Positions 1 to 8,475 of a stretch of DNA of 64,000 nt are shown in pieces. The notes beneath the pieces are model-generated. The model saw only the letters and a program-made list of their open reading frames with translations, was not told the DNA's origin and searched no databases. The translations under genes were made by a program, and so were the position numbers. The first letter of the stretch is position 1; the number at the start of each line of letters is the position of its first letter. This stretch comes from Kitasatospora sp. GAS204B (GTDB taxonomy: Bacteria > Actinomycetota > Actinomycetes > Streptomycetales > Streptomycetaceae): positions 62,001 through 126,000 of the forward strand of contig NZ_JARZAG010000014.1 of assembly GCF_029892155.1 (NCBI RefSeq). Direction: 5' to 3'.

Positions 1-1
1 G

Positions 2-1138
2 ACTGTTCTCACACTGGGCCCTGCCCCGATCGGTGCGGATCTCCTGGAGATGGCCGCTGACTACCCGGCTGTGTCCGTGCCCAGCCAGGCACAACCGCAG
101 GACGTAAGGACCATCAGCTACTCCCGCGGCAGGCGCGTGCAGGGCGTGTGCCATACCTACGAGCAGATACGGCAGTTCGGCCCATGGATGCCGACGGAGT
201 CACAGGGTGCGCCCCGTCTGCTGGTGTGCACCACTCTCGCGCACACCGCAGGCCCCCTGGCCGACAGCATTTTACGTGTGGGCGGATGCGTTGTGCTGAT
301 GGAAGGCTTCGATGCCGTGGCCGTTCTCGATGTGATCGAACGTGAAGTGATCACCGATCTGTTCCTGCCGCCCTCCCTGCTCTATCAGCTGATGGGCCAT
401 CCGCAGGCCAAGCGTGCCGACACCTCGCACCTGCGTCGCCTCCTCTACGGGGGCTGCCCGGCTTCACCGGCGCGGATCGCCGACGCGCTGCGACAGTTCG
501 GGCCGGTGCTGGTCCAGCTCTACGGGCAACGGGAGGCAGGGATCATCAGCGTCCTGGACACCGACAGCCATGACCTGCATCGATCCGAGCGGCTGCGGTC
601 CGCCGGGCAGGCGCTACCCGGCGTAGAGGTCACGATTCGCGACGCGTCCGGCCGCGATTTGCCCGCGGGAGAACGGGGTGAGATCTGCGTGCGCTCCACA
701 GGGCTCATGCAGGGATACTGGCAACAGCCCGAACTGACCGCCGAGGTGCTGCGGGACGGCTGGTTGCGCACCGGCGACTTGGGCTGTCTGGACAGCGAGG
801 GCTACCTGACCGTCGTCGGCCGGTCGGACGTGATCGCCACAGGTGCCGGCCCGGTCCTCCGCTGCGATGTGGAGAACCTGCTCACCTGCCATCCCCGTAT
901 CCAGGAGAGCGCCGTCTTCGGGGTCCGGGACGCCCACGGCAGCGAGCTCGTTCACGCCGCTGTCGTGCCCCTGGCTGACAGCGGAATTGACGAGAACGAG
1001 CTGCGGGCCATGGTGCGCGAGCGATTGGGCGTGTCGCACGAGCCCACCCGTATCGAGTTCCGCGACATCCTGCCGCTGACCGACGCCGGCACGGCGGACA
1101 GGGAACTGCTGCGCCTGCAGAGTGAGGAACTCGGGTGA
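2..1138 (+). CDS. Adenylate-forming (ANL) enzyme, 3' part, degenerate active site
   Basis: The frame is open to the window edge, so the gene starts upstream; 378 residues are visible. The C-terminal half is ANL-like: LRTGDLGCLDSEGYLTVVGR matches the A7/A8 core and hinge (TGD plus GR), and GEICVRSTGLMQGYWQQPE is the usual A6 region. Other cores are worn. The P-loop segment reads SYSRGRRVQGVCHTY instead of TSGTTGxPKGV, the YGxTE box reads YGQREAG, and the A10 lysine site reads DAGTADRELLR with no Lys where PxxxGK is expected. An active adenylating enzyme is therefore doubtful. It may be a decayed acyl/aminoacyl ligase, or a divergent member whose N-terminus lies outside the window. The family call is firm, the function is not. 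Confidence 0.8.
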   Translation, partial: TVLTLGPAPIGADLLEMAADYPAVSVPSQAQPQDVRTISYSRGRRVQGVCHTYEQIRQFGPWMPTESQGAPRLLVCTTLAHTAGPLADSILRVGGCVVLMEGFDAVAVLDVIEREVITDLFLPPSLLYQLMGHPQAKRADTSHLRRLLYGGCPASPARIADALRQFGPVLVQLYGQREAGIISVLDTDSHDLHRSERLRSAGQALPGVEVTIRDASGRDLPAGERGEICVRSTGLMQGYWQQPELTAEVLRDGWLRTGDLGCLDSEGYLTVVGRSDVIATGAGPVLRCDVENLLTCHPRIQESAVFGVRDAHGSELVHAAVVPLADSGIDENELRAMVRERLGVSHEPTRIEFRDILPLTDAGTADRELLRLQSEELG

Positions 1139-1360
1139 GGCCTCGCAGTTGCCTGTTCCCGGTGGGACCCAGCCGACCAGGAAGTCCGCGCTCACCCTGA
1201 CCCGCCTCCTGGCGGCGCAGCTGCGATGCTGGCGGCTCCCGCTTCCGGCAACGGGCCCGAGCGGCAGGCCGAGCGTGCACAACTGCCACCCACCCCGCAC
1301 CACTCCCTTCAGGCATAAATAATGTTAAAAGATAAGCCCATGACTTGACTGCAGCATTTT

Positions 1361-1556
1361 GTGAGCTTTATCTTTCTATTGCTTCTCAGCTCTCCCCCGA
1401 CTGGGAAGCTGGGAGTCATCACGATACGCCACCCCCGGAATCGTGATGACTCCCTTTCCCGCTTCCCGGAGGCCGATACCGAGCATCTCCATCACGGCTT
1501 CATCCGTGAGTGGGATTTCAGTACTTAAAGCTCACCAGAGGCGATCAGTGAGCTTT
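1361..1556. repeat. Three copies of a GTGAGCTTT nonamer
   Basis: GTGAGCTTT occurs at 1361-1369 and 1548-1556, and its reverse complement at 1527-1535. The last two form a 9-bp inverted repeat with a 12-nt loop. The group lies immediately beside the transposase remnant that begins near 1573, so it may include a worn terminal inverted repeat of that element (inference). Confidence 0.45.
1411..1454. repeat. 15-bp perfect inverted repeat (hairpin)
   Basis: GGGAGTCATCACGAT at 1411-1425 is exactly mirrored at 1440-1454, with a 14-nt loop. It lies in the 430-nt gene-free, AT-richer stretch after the ANL gene. No T tract follows, so a classic rho-independent terminator is not shown; it could be a terminator-like stem or a mobile-element structure. 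Confidence 0.75.
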
Positions 1557-1572
1557 TCAGGGCGGCCACCGA

Positions 1573-2010
1573 TCAGGTGATGGGGCCGATGAGGACACCC
1601 GGCTTGTCGGCACTGCAACGGGCTCGGCGGAAGATCTGCCATTGCTTGATGGTGGCCACGCTGCGTTCGTCCGGGGAGCGGAGTCGGGTGTGGGCCCGGT
1701 TCAACGAACTTTGCCCAGCGGTGGTTTCCTGGCTGGGCTTGCGCCTCATCGGTACCGCGAACGTGCCGCCCGCGCCGGTGTAGGCCAGAACGGCGATGCG
1801 GAGCCTGGCGCAGGTCTTCACGATGCGGTGCATGCGGGCTGCGGTCAGGTCGTGGGTGCGCCGGGCAGGGCTCGCGAGACCCATGCGAGCTTGCCTTCGG
1901 TGCTGGTGATGACCTGGAGGTTCACGCCGTGGCGGCGGTGCTTGCCCGAGTAGTCAGCGCGGCCGTCGCCGACCCCGGGGCTTGGGTCAGGCCAGGGGCA
2001 CAGCGGGCGA
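1573..2010 (-). pseudogene. IS5-like DDE transposase remnant, frameshifted
   Basis: Two minus-strand frames carry successive parts of one transposase. One holds YSGKHRRHGVNLQVI followed by WVSRALPGAPTT; the other continues with THDLTAARMHRIVK and ends near HTRLRSPDERSVATIKQWQI. These strings are typical of the C-terminal half of actinobacterial IS5/HARBI1-like DDE endonucleases. The frames meet around 1850-1885, which implies a frameshift. No intact N-terminus is present, so this is a dead fragment. Confidence 0.7.
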
Positions 2011-2123
2011 GGAGACAGAGTTGAGACGTCAGATACCTCACTCAACTGCCTGGGATCCTGTCCGTATCTTCCTCGCCCCCGACCGCCCAGCCGTCACTCG
2101 ATCGGTGGCCACCCTGAAACGGC

Positions 2124-2381
2124 TCAGTGAAGACGTAGTGCGCCCGCTTGTCTCCCACGGTCGTAGGGGGCGAGTTGGGCGGCGAAGCAGGTGATCTCGA
2201 GCCGGGCCAACGTGTCCTGCGGCGCCGACCTCGCCCGCTGGCCGATCGCGGCCAACGAGCGAGCACCGGCCACCACCACCGAGCAGGCCACCAGCAGCAC
2301 ACCCACGAGCGGGTGACGCCTGCCACGCCGGCCGCTCGGATCAGCCAGGGCCTCAAGGCGCCGCGGCAGTCGCGTGATCAC
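2124..2381 (-). pseudogene. ISAs1/IS4-type transposase N-terminal fragment
   Basis: An 85-residue minus-strand frame contains DPSGRRGRRHPLVGVLLVAC and VVVAGARSLAAIGQRARSAP. This is the conserved N-terminus of ISAs1-family transposases (DPRxxRGxRHPLxxxLxxAxxAVLAGARSFAAIGEW). It then loses the frame and no DDE catalytic region follows. It lies upstream of a different transposase fragment (1573-2010), so at least two elements have decayed here. Confidence 0.65.
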
Positions 2382-2782
2382 GCGCTACTGGGATGTGGGC
2401 GACTTGACCAGACAGACGGTGGCAGACCGGCGGCACATCGCGGTTCCGGCTCGACAGGGCGACTTGGACGGTCACCCACTCCAACCGGAGCCTCGATGTC
2501 TGTGTAACGGCCCAACCCGACCGACCCTCACACCGCCAGGACCTGCGACTCTGCATGATCACCAGGACTTTGAATCAGCCCTGACCAGTACCCGGACGCC
2601 GAACTGTACCCCCGACGCCGCGGATTGCGGCCTCGGTCTCCCGGTGCCGTGGGCAAACGTTGCGCCGCCGCCTCTGCCAGGCCCCACTCCGGACCGCTAC
2701 TTCTTACGTACTCGCGTTAGCGTTTACCCCGCCCCCGATGATACGAGCAAGGATGACAATGGCGATGGCCACCTCAATGATA

Positions 2783-3300
2783 GGGAAGCGCAGAGTCAAA
2801 TTTCACCTCGCCAGCCGGTAAGGACATCTCACCAAAGCCAAAAGCAAGAGAAGAGACCCTCGCTGATATCGCCATCAGGGCCACCTTCGCCCACGCCAAA
2901 CTGACGAAACCGACGCGGAATGCTATCAGTTCCGCCAGACGTGACAAGACTTTCGACCCTCATGCGAAAGTCTTCGACTTCACCAAAGCAAGCATCGCAA
3001 AACAAGGCAAAAATCCCAACGAGTACGTCTTCAATGACGACCGGAAAAATGGAATCGAAAACGCAGTCAAAACTTATGCAAAACGCCGAGAAGGCGAAGC
3101 CGGGAGCGGAAATGGAGCGACTCCTCGGCAGGCTCGATGGAGAACTGAAAGCCATGGAATTCGGCCCTAAAGACAAAGGCATTGTCAAATCGGCCGAGGC
3201 GCTCGCGGGGTTCAAGAAGGGGGTTGCATCGGTACCATCAGGAGATAAGCCCCACCATAAACGGATGGCGTGGCTGGCTGGATGCCTGGGAAAGCTAATG
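2783..3300 (+). pseudogene. AT-richer decayed ORF of unknown origin
   Basis: Base composition drops below the neighbouring genes. One plus-strand frame (about 2783-3172) reads as a lysine-rich soluble protein, for example KVFDFTKASIAKQGKNPNEY, but has no start codon. From about 3090 a second frame, MERLLGRLDGELKAMEFGPK, looks more protein-like. This suggests a frameshifted gene. I do not recognise the family. The flanking sequence (2380-2780 and 3300-3730) holds no convincing gene. Low confidence: it may simply be unconstrained sequence. Confidence 0.3.
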
Positions 3301-3737
3301 GGACGCACGAGTACCCCGAAACCGTCCGACCCCACCACCCGGAATACGCCCACCGAAATCAAGCACCTCGCCAATCCAGGGCTTACCAAGAATTCTCCAA
3401 GGCTTTGGCAGCTGTTCTGGCCTGCAAGCGGCCGTCCCCCGCAATGCGCTCCTGACCTCGGGCGGCCCCGGCTCGAGAGAACAAGCAGCGAGCCAGATGT
3501 CACGCCGTCGGGGAAAGCCGTAAAGTGCGCCGAGCCGATAAAGGAACACCAATCCCACCGCCGCTCAAACAATGACAGGCCGAGCGGTTCAACGTCATGT
3601 GACTGGCCACGGGGCCTATTCCAAGGCAATCCGTAGCGCTGTTGCGGACCGGAGCTTTGCGGAGGCTGCGGCCTGCCTGCGCCAGGCTTGTCGGCGTTTT
3701 CGCTACTGGCATCCGTAGGGTTCCCGAGGAGAGTGAG

Positions 3738-4181
3738 ATGTCCCGGCTCACCGGAAAGGACAAAGCCCGCAACGTGGCCGCCGTTCGCGCGGCGATAGAG
3801 CAGCTGCTGCAGGGCGACCTGCCCCTGGACGGCAAGTACGACCTCACGACGCTCGCCTCCATGGCAGGGGTTGCCCGCACCGGCTTCTATTCCAGGCGGG
3901 CCCGTGACGGCTCCGTGCATCCTGGCGCCTACCAGCATCTGGCCGAGGAGTTCGAGCACCGCCTGAAGGAGCTCCAGGAGGCGGGGGAGATCGTCGATCC
4001 GCGTCTGGCGCAGGTCGCGCACCTCGAACAGCAGATCGCACGTCTCGCGGATGAGAACGCCAGGCTGCGACAGGAAGTCGCAGGCCACGACGAGCTGATC
4101 AAGCAGCTGCGCACGGACATCTCAGGCGGCAGCGGGAGCCCCCACAAGGGCAGGGCCCCGGGTGGCGGACCACCCGGCTGA
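3738..4181 (+). CDS. HTH plus coiled-coil protein, DUF6262-like
   Basis: A 147-residue protein. The start at 3738 is chosen for the GAGGAG Shine-Dalgarno just upstream; the open frame extends further but without protein-like sequence. The N-terminal half (LTTLASMAGVARTGFYSRRA, about residues 35-54) resembles a helix-turn-helix. Residues 90-140 are heptad-like (HLEQQIARLADENARLRQEV), predicting a coiled coil. The tail is Gly/Pro-rich. Proteins of this design (DUF6262-like) are known beside tyrosine-recombinase and transposon genes in actinomycetes, which fits the transposase scar immediately upstream. A DNA-binding accessory role is inferred. Confidence 0.6.
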   Translation: MSRLTGKDKARNVAAVRAAIEQLLQGDLPLDGKYDLTTLASMAGVARTGFYSRRARDGSVHPGAYQHLAEEFEHRLKELQEAGEIVDPRLAQVAHLEQQIARLADENARLRQEVAGHDELIKQLRTDISGGSGSPHKGRAPGGGPPG

Positions 4182-4263
4182 CCCGCCCGCAGCGGGCGCA
4201 GCCCTGCCCCGTCCTCCCGGTTCGCCTTGCGTCGCCCCGTGGACCGGCGTGCCTCGGCCGCAG

Positions 4264-5067
4264 TCAGTCGGCTGGGTCTGCGACCGATCTGGTGCTCGTC
4301 CCCAGGCCGCGGAAACCTGCTGCTGGGCTGCTCGGCCAACTCGCTGCTGACCGGCAGTTGTGGTCGCGCAACGGTCCGATGCGAAGGCCTCGGGTGCGGC
4401 AGTTGTCGATGATGTAGGGCAGTGCTCCGAGCGCGGAGAGCCAGGCGCCGGGGTCCGAGGTGCAGTCCGAGTCGTGAAGCAGCACGGTCCCTCCGCCGTC
4501 CAGTGACCTGATCACGCTCCGGTGCACCGAGCCGGGCGTTGCCCTGGCGCTCCAGTCACGGCCCCAGCTGGACCAGAGAACCGGTACGAGACCAAGCTCC
4601 GTCGCCGTGGCGACCGCACTGATCGTCAAGACGCCGTACGGCGGGCGGTACCAGCGCGGCTGCGAGCCGGTCAGGTCAGCGATCACGTCGCGGGCGCGGG
4701 CGATGTCGTCGCGCACGGCCCCGGGTGTCCGAGTGACCAACAGACGGTGCCGGTAGCCGTGCACCGCGACCTCATGGCCGGCGGCGACCATTTCCTTCGC
4801 GAGAGCGGGCTGCTGTACGACCATCTGACCGAGCATGAAGAAGGTAGCCCGGATCCCCGCTCTGTCCAGTACCCGCAGGAACCGGGGTGTCGACGCCGGG
4901 TCGGGGCCGTCGTCGAAGGTGAGGGCGACATGGGTGGGGTCTCCCCGGCCGTTGACCTCAGGCAGCGTCAGCTTTGCCTGCAGTAGCCGGATCGAGGCAA
5001 GCAGCGCCGAGGTGCCGGGTGGCCCGCCCGGCTGTGTCCGGTCCGGCGGAGGAAGCGCCCGTCTCAC
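4264..5067 (-). CDS. NodB-homology polysaccharide deacetylase
   Basis: A 267-residue protein with the NodB motifs in order: ALTFDDGPDP (catalytic base Asp and metal Asp), HGYRHRLL (metal His pair), RWYRPPYGVL (motif 3) and TVLLHDSD (motif 5 His). It should remove N- or O-acetyl groups from a glycan or glycolipid, using a divalent metal. The GTG start at 5067 overlaps the TGA of the upstream glycosyltransferase (GTGA), so the two are translationally coupled and probably act in one pathway. No signal peptide is seen, so cytoplasmic action on the glycosyltransferase product is plausible. The last ~35 residues are unlike the family and probably disordered. Confidence 0.85.
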   Translation of the reverse strand: MRRALPPPDRTQPGGPPGTSALLASIRLLQAKLTLPEVNGRGDPTHVALTFDDGPDPASTPRFLRVLDRAGIRATFFMLGQMVVQQPALAKEMVAAGHEVAVHGYRHRLLVTRTPGAVRDDIARARDVIADLTGSQPRWYRPPYGVLTISAVATATELGLVPVLWSSWGRDWSARATPGSVHRSVIRSLDGGGTVLLHDSDCTSDPGAWLSALGALPYIIDNCRTRGLRIGPLRDHNCRSAASWPSSPAAGFRGLGTSTRSVADPAD

Positions 5068-6353
5068 TGGACCGTCTCCGTGCCAAGGCGCGGCCGGGGC
5101 CGTCTCAGGGGCGGTGGCGCGGCTGACGGGGGCATCGCGTGCCAGGGCTGCGGCGTACAGGCCAGCGTTTCGATGATCTGCTCGGGCGGGATGTCGGCCG
5201 CGGGTATGGCGCAGCTCGCGCTGCCGGTTTGTAGGACTGTCCTGAGTGTGGGTTCGAGCTGATCGGCTGTCCGAATCCAGGCGGCTATTGCCGCCTGCTC
5301 GAGTGCGGCGGCGTTGGTGGTCCCGTGGCCGGGCAGGCACCGGTAGCTGACGACGGGAACGCCGGTCGTCAGCGCCTCCAGTGAGGTGAGTCCGCCGGCG
5401 TTCTGGACCACCACATCGCTGGCGCGGATGAGTGCGGGCATGTTGTCCACCCATCCCATGGCCACGCCCAGGCCGGCCGAGGCCAGGCGTCGCCGCAGTG
5501 CCTGGTTGCGGCCGCACACAGTGACCGGTACCGCCAGGGCGGATGCGGCGATCTCCCGTGCGGTGGCTTCTGCCTGGCCTGCTCCCCAGGAGCCGGCCAC
5601 TACCAGCGCCACCGGTCGGTCGAGGGGCAGGCCGAAGCTCGCCCGTTCGGCGGATCGTTCGGCAGCGGATCTGGCGGGCCGAAACGCCGGATCGACCGCG
5701 GCCCCGCATACCAGGGCCGTGGCGGCCCCATGCGCGCGTGCCTGTGCGGCGGGAATCGCGTGCAGGGCCATGTGCAGGTCGACTCCGGGCTCCACCCAGA
5801 TCGGATGGACGGACATGTCCGTCAGGAACGTGGCCACCGGTGCCGCCAGCCTGCCCAGCCGCCGCAGCCTGCCCAGGGTCTGACTGGCCAGCGGGAACGT
5901 CGACACCACGGCGGCCGGGTCGGGCCCGATGGCCTGCAGGACCCGTGTCCCTGCTGTGCGCCCAAACAGGGCGCGCTCCAGCGCAATTGACCACGGGTGG
6001 CGCTCCAGATGCCCCAGGCCCCAACCCCACGCCCAGGGCGCGAAGCGCAGATCCTGGGCGTAGCCCTCCTTCAGCAGGTGCCCCCAGCCGCGCGGGAGCA
6101 GGTCGAGGAAGTCGTGGCATTCGACGGCGAATCCCCTGGCGCCCAGGCGCCGAGCCAGTTCGCGGGCTGCTCCGTCGTGCCCGGCCCCGATGCTCGCGGA
6201 GATCAGGACGATCCGCCTCGGTGCCGCGCGGGGAACGCTGGTCTGCTGTGCGGCGAGGTCCTGGCGGCGATGGGGCCGCGGCGGGGAGGGCTGCGGAGGG
6301 GTGGGTTGCGACTGTCGGTGTCGGGCGGGCCTGGAATCGTCGCAGTCGGACAT
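5064..6353 (-). CDS. GT28/MurG-like glycosyltransferase (MGDG-synthase type)
   Basis: A 429-residue protein. The start at 6353 follows GGGGAAGGA. After a Pro/Gln-rich N-terminus, ISASIGAGHDGAARELARRL (from about residue 48) is the glycine-rich opening of the MGDG_synth domain. FLTDMSVHPIWV follows in the acceptor domain. The donor domain shows VALVVAGSWGAGQ and VVQNAGGLTSLEALTTGVPV, the nucleotide-sugar binding segment of the MurG/UgtP/MGDG family. It probably transfers a sugar from a nucleotide-sugar to a lipid-linked acceptor at the inner face of the membrane. It is coupled to the downstream deacetylase, suggesting transfer of an N-acetyl sugar that is then deacetylated (inference). Confidence 0.82.
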   Translation of the reverse strand: MSDCDDSRPARHRQSQPTPPQPSPPRPHRRQDLAAQQTSVPRAAPRRIVLISASIGAGHDGAARELARRLGARGFAVECHDFLDLLPRGWGHLLKEGYAQDLRFAPWAWGWGLGHLERHPWSIALERALFGRTAGTRVLQAIGPDPAAVVSTFPLASQTLGRLRRLGRLAAPVATFLTDMSVHPIWVEPGVDLHMALHAIPAAQARAHGAATALVCGAAVDPAFRPARSAAERSAERASFGLPLDRPVALVVAGSWGAGQAEATAREIAASALAVPVTVCGRNQALRRRLASAGLGVAMGWVDNMPALIRASDVVVQNAGGLTSLEALTTGVPVVSYRCLPGHGTTNAAALEQAAIAAWIRTADQLEPTLRTVLQTGSASCAIPAADIPPEQIIETLACTPQPWHAMPPSAAPPPLRRPRPRLGTETVQ

Positions 6354-6475
6354 GGCGGATCCTTCCCCTGCCTTCGGCCACGGCCTGGTCGGGGCCTCGT
6401 GTCCAGCCGGCATCCCGCGCCGGCACATGAGCCCCAAGGCTCACAGGCGCGAGTGCCGGAGCGAATCGGTGTAAC

Positions 6476-6493
6476 TACGCAGATGTCTGCGTA
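6476..6493. promoter_or_regulatory. Palindrome in divergent promoter region
   Basis: TACGCAGA-TG-TCTGCGTA is a perfect 8-bp inverted repeat with a 2-nt centre. It lies midway between the divergent starts of the glycosyltransferase (6353) and the membrane protein (6653). Its size and position suit a dimeric repressor such as a TetR-type regulator; no regulator gene is adjacent. Confidence 0.4.
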
Positions 6494-6652
6494 ACCGGCG
6501 CGTGATCCTGTGATCGTCCGGCAGGTGAGGGGCCGTCACGCCCCGTCATGACAGCGCCTGTTCCCCCTCTCCAACGGCAGGAGCGCCCCTGCGCCGGTGT
6601 GTCCAGGGCCGCTGCGCCGGCCCGGGCTGCTGTCGCACGGAAGGAGCGGTGC

Positions 6653-8353
6653 ATGGCCCGTACAGCAAGGCGGGGCGGCATCCGCTCGCAGCCCATGGCC
6701 GCCTTTGTGCGCGCGTGCCGGGAGCATGGACTCACCCACCCCGCGGTCGTCGCCTCGGCGCTGTTGGCGGCGGTCCTGAGCGTGCTATGGGTGCTGCTTC
6801 TGACCATCGACCTCGGGGATGCCGCGGCGCAGTCCATGTGGGCGGGCTTCGGCCGCCACTATCCGGGGCACGCCTACGACTTCTCCTGGTACGGCGGGTG
6901 CACCCCTGCCTCCTACAGCGTGTTGTCGCCCTACATCATGGGATACCTGGGCATCCGCCCCACCGGTGTTCTGGCCTTCTTGGCCTCCGCCGTCCTTGGC
7001 GCCTGGTGGCTGACACGCATGCCGCTGCGGCATCCGCTCATCCTCGCGCTGGTGCTCACGTTCTCCCTGTGGGAGGAAATCCTGTCGGGACGTATCACCT
7101 TCGCTCTGGGGACGTGCTTCGCGCTGGCCGCGCTGGCTCTGCTCCTGCCCGCCTCGCGGTTCATGACGCGCACCGGCGCCGCTGTCTTCGTCCTGTCCGC
7201 GGTGTCGGCCCTGTGCAGCCCGCTGGCCGGCGCCTTCCTTGGCATTCCCGCGGCTGCCCTGCTCATCACCGGCCGCCGCCGGGAGGCGTGCTGCCTGGCC
7301 GCCGGGCCGGGCCTGGTGATCGCCGCCGTCGGCGTGTTGTTTCCCTTGCACGGCTTCCAGCCTTACTTTCCTGGCGACGTGGCGTTGACCCTCGAGATCG
7401 TGGTGGCCACAGGCTTCGCCGTACCCGCCCGCTGGCGTGTGTTGCGCCTGAGCGTGATCGTGCTGGCAGGCGCCGTCGTGGCGGCCATCCTGGTTGCGAC
7501 ACCGGTGGGCTCCAACATCGGCCGCCTGCCGAGAATCGGCGCTGCCACCGTACTGGCCGCCGCCGCGCTCGGCACGGTTCCTGACCGGGAAGGCGCGCGA
7601 GCGCGCGAGGGGGGCCGTCGGCTGCTCGCGGGGGCGGCCTTCCTGATGGCCGCCGGGGTCTGGCTGGTGGCCGAGCCGACCATCGATGTCACAGGCGGGC
7701 CCTCCCGGGCCGTGCGCGACGTCACGCCGCTGGTCGCGGAACTGCGATCGCTGGGGGCCCAGCGCGAGCGTGTGGAAGTCGTCCCGCTGCGCAACCACTG
7801 GGAGGCCTGGGGGGTCGGCCGCTTCATGAGCCTGGCACGCGGCTGGAACCGGCAGCTCGACGTGGGCTACGGCGCCCTCTTCTACAGCGGGCAGCCCTTC
7901 GCCTATGCCAGCAGGCAGCCCTTCACCTCGGCGGGCTACCACTCCTGGCTGCTGCAGAACGCGGTCGCCTACGTCGCAGTGGCCGCCGCCCCGCCCGACT
8001 ACGCGGGCGTGGACGAGTACCTGGTCCTCGCCCAACCCCAGCCCTGGCTCACGCCGGTCTGGCAGTCCGGCGCATGGCGCCTGTTTCGCGTCGCAGACGC
8101 CCAACCCTTGGCCCAACCGCCGGCGACGGTCCAGGACCTGGACCCCGCCTCCATGACCCTGGACGCCCCTGGGCCCGCAACGATCCTCCTGCGCGTCCAC
8201 TGGTCACCCTGGCTCAAGGTCCACAGCCCCGCGGGCACCGCCGGGGCCTGCCTGGCCCCCGCCGGCGAGTGGACCACCCTGCGCACACACCACGCAGGGC
8301 GCTACCGCGTCACGGGCGAGTACACGCTCCCACGCGGCAGCCCGTGCGCGTAG
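6653..8353 (+). CDS. Polytopic membrane protein, possible GT-C-like
   Basis: A 566-residue protein. The start at 6653 has AAGGAG six bases upstream; a longer frame reaches 6548 without a better site. About 10-11 hydrophobic segments fill residues 20-350 (for example VVASALLAAVLSVLWVLLLT). A soluble C-terminal region of about 200 residues is predicted to be extracytoplasmic and ends in a beta-rich stretch. The layout (membrane N-half, extracellular C-half, conserved WYGGCTPASYSVLSPY loop after the first segment) resembles actinobacterial integral membrane proteins of GT-C-like design. No catalytic motif is certain. It is divergent from the glycosyltransferase-deacetylase pair, so a shared glycan pathway is possible. 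Confidence 0.6.
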   Translation: MARTARRGGIRSQPMAAFVRACREHGLTHPAVVASALLAAVLSVLWVLLLTIDLGDAAAQSMWAGFGRHYPGHAYDFSWYGGCTPASYSVLSPYIMGYLGIRPTGVLAFLASAVLGAWWLTRMPLRHPLILALVLTFSLWEEILSGRITFALGTCFALAALALLLPASRFMTRTGAAVFVLSAVSALCSPLAGAFLGIPAAALLITGRRREACCLAAGPGLVIAAVGVLFPLHGFQPYFPGDVALTLEIVVATGFAVPARWRVLRLSVIVLAGAVVAAILVATPVGSNIGRLPRIGAATVLAAAALGTVPDREGARAREGGRRLLAGAAFLMAAGVWLVAEPTIDVTGGPSRAVRDVTPLVAELRSLGAQRERVEVVPLRNHWEAWGVGRFMSLARGWNRQLDVGYGALFYSGQPFAYASRQPFTSAGYHSWLLQNAVAYVAVAAAPPDYAGVDEYLVLAQPQPWLTPVWQSGAWRLFRVADAQPLAQPPATVQDLDPASMTLDAPGPATILLRVHWSPWLKVHSPAGTAGACLAPAGEWTTLRTHHAGRYRVTGEYTLPRGSPCA

Positions 8354-8414
8354 GACAGTGCTGCCCCGAGCCCCGGGGAACAGCAGTGCACCAAGCCGCG
8401 CCCAGTCGCCGCCC

Positions 8415-8438
8415 CCGGCGCACCGGCCGGTGCGCCGG
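8415..8438. terminator. 24-nt perfect palindrome between convergent genes
   Basis: CCGGCGCACCGG is followed directly by its reverse complement. It sits between the convergent ends of the membrane protein gene (8353) and the permease gene (8476), where a bidirectional terminator is expected. There is no U tract. Confidence 0.55.
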
Positions 8439-8475
8439 CCGGCGGCAGGCTTCACCCGTCTCGCGGGAACCGCAC

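Noticed and set aside
2829..4088. A 419-residue minus-strand frame
   Set aside because: Its start lies antisense to the HTH/coiled-coil gene and the rest has no motif; base composition there suggests decayed sequence.
4264..6444. A 726-residue minus-strand frame covering both the deacetylase and glycosyltransferase region
   Set aside because: Only its last ~267 residues are protein-like (NodB). The upstream part is the out-of-frame shadow of the glycosyltransferase; the GTG at 5067 overlapping its stop is the better start.
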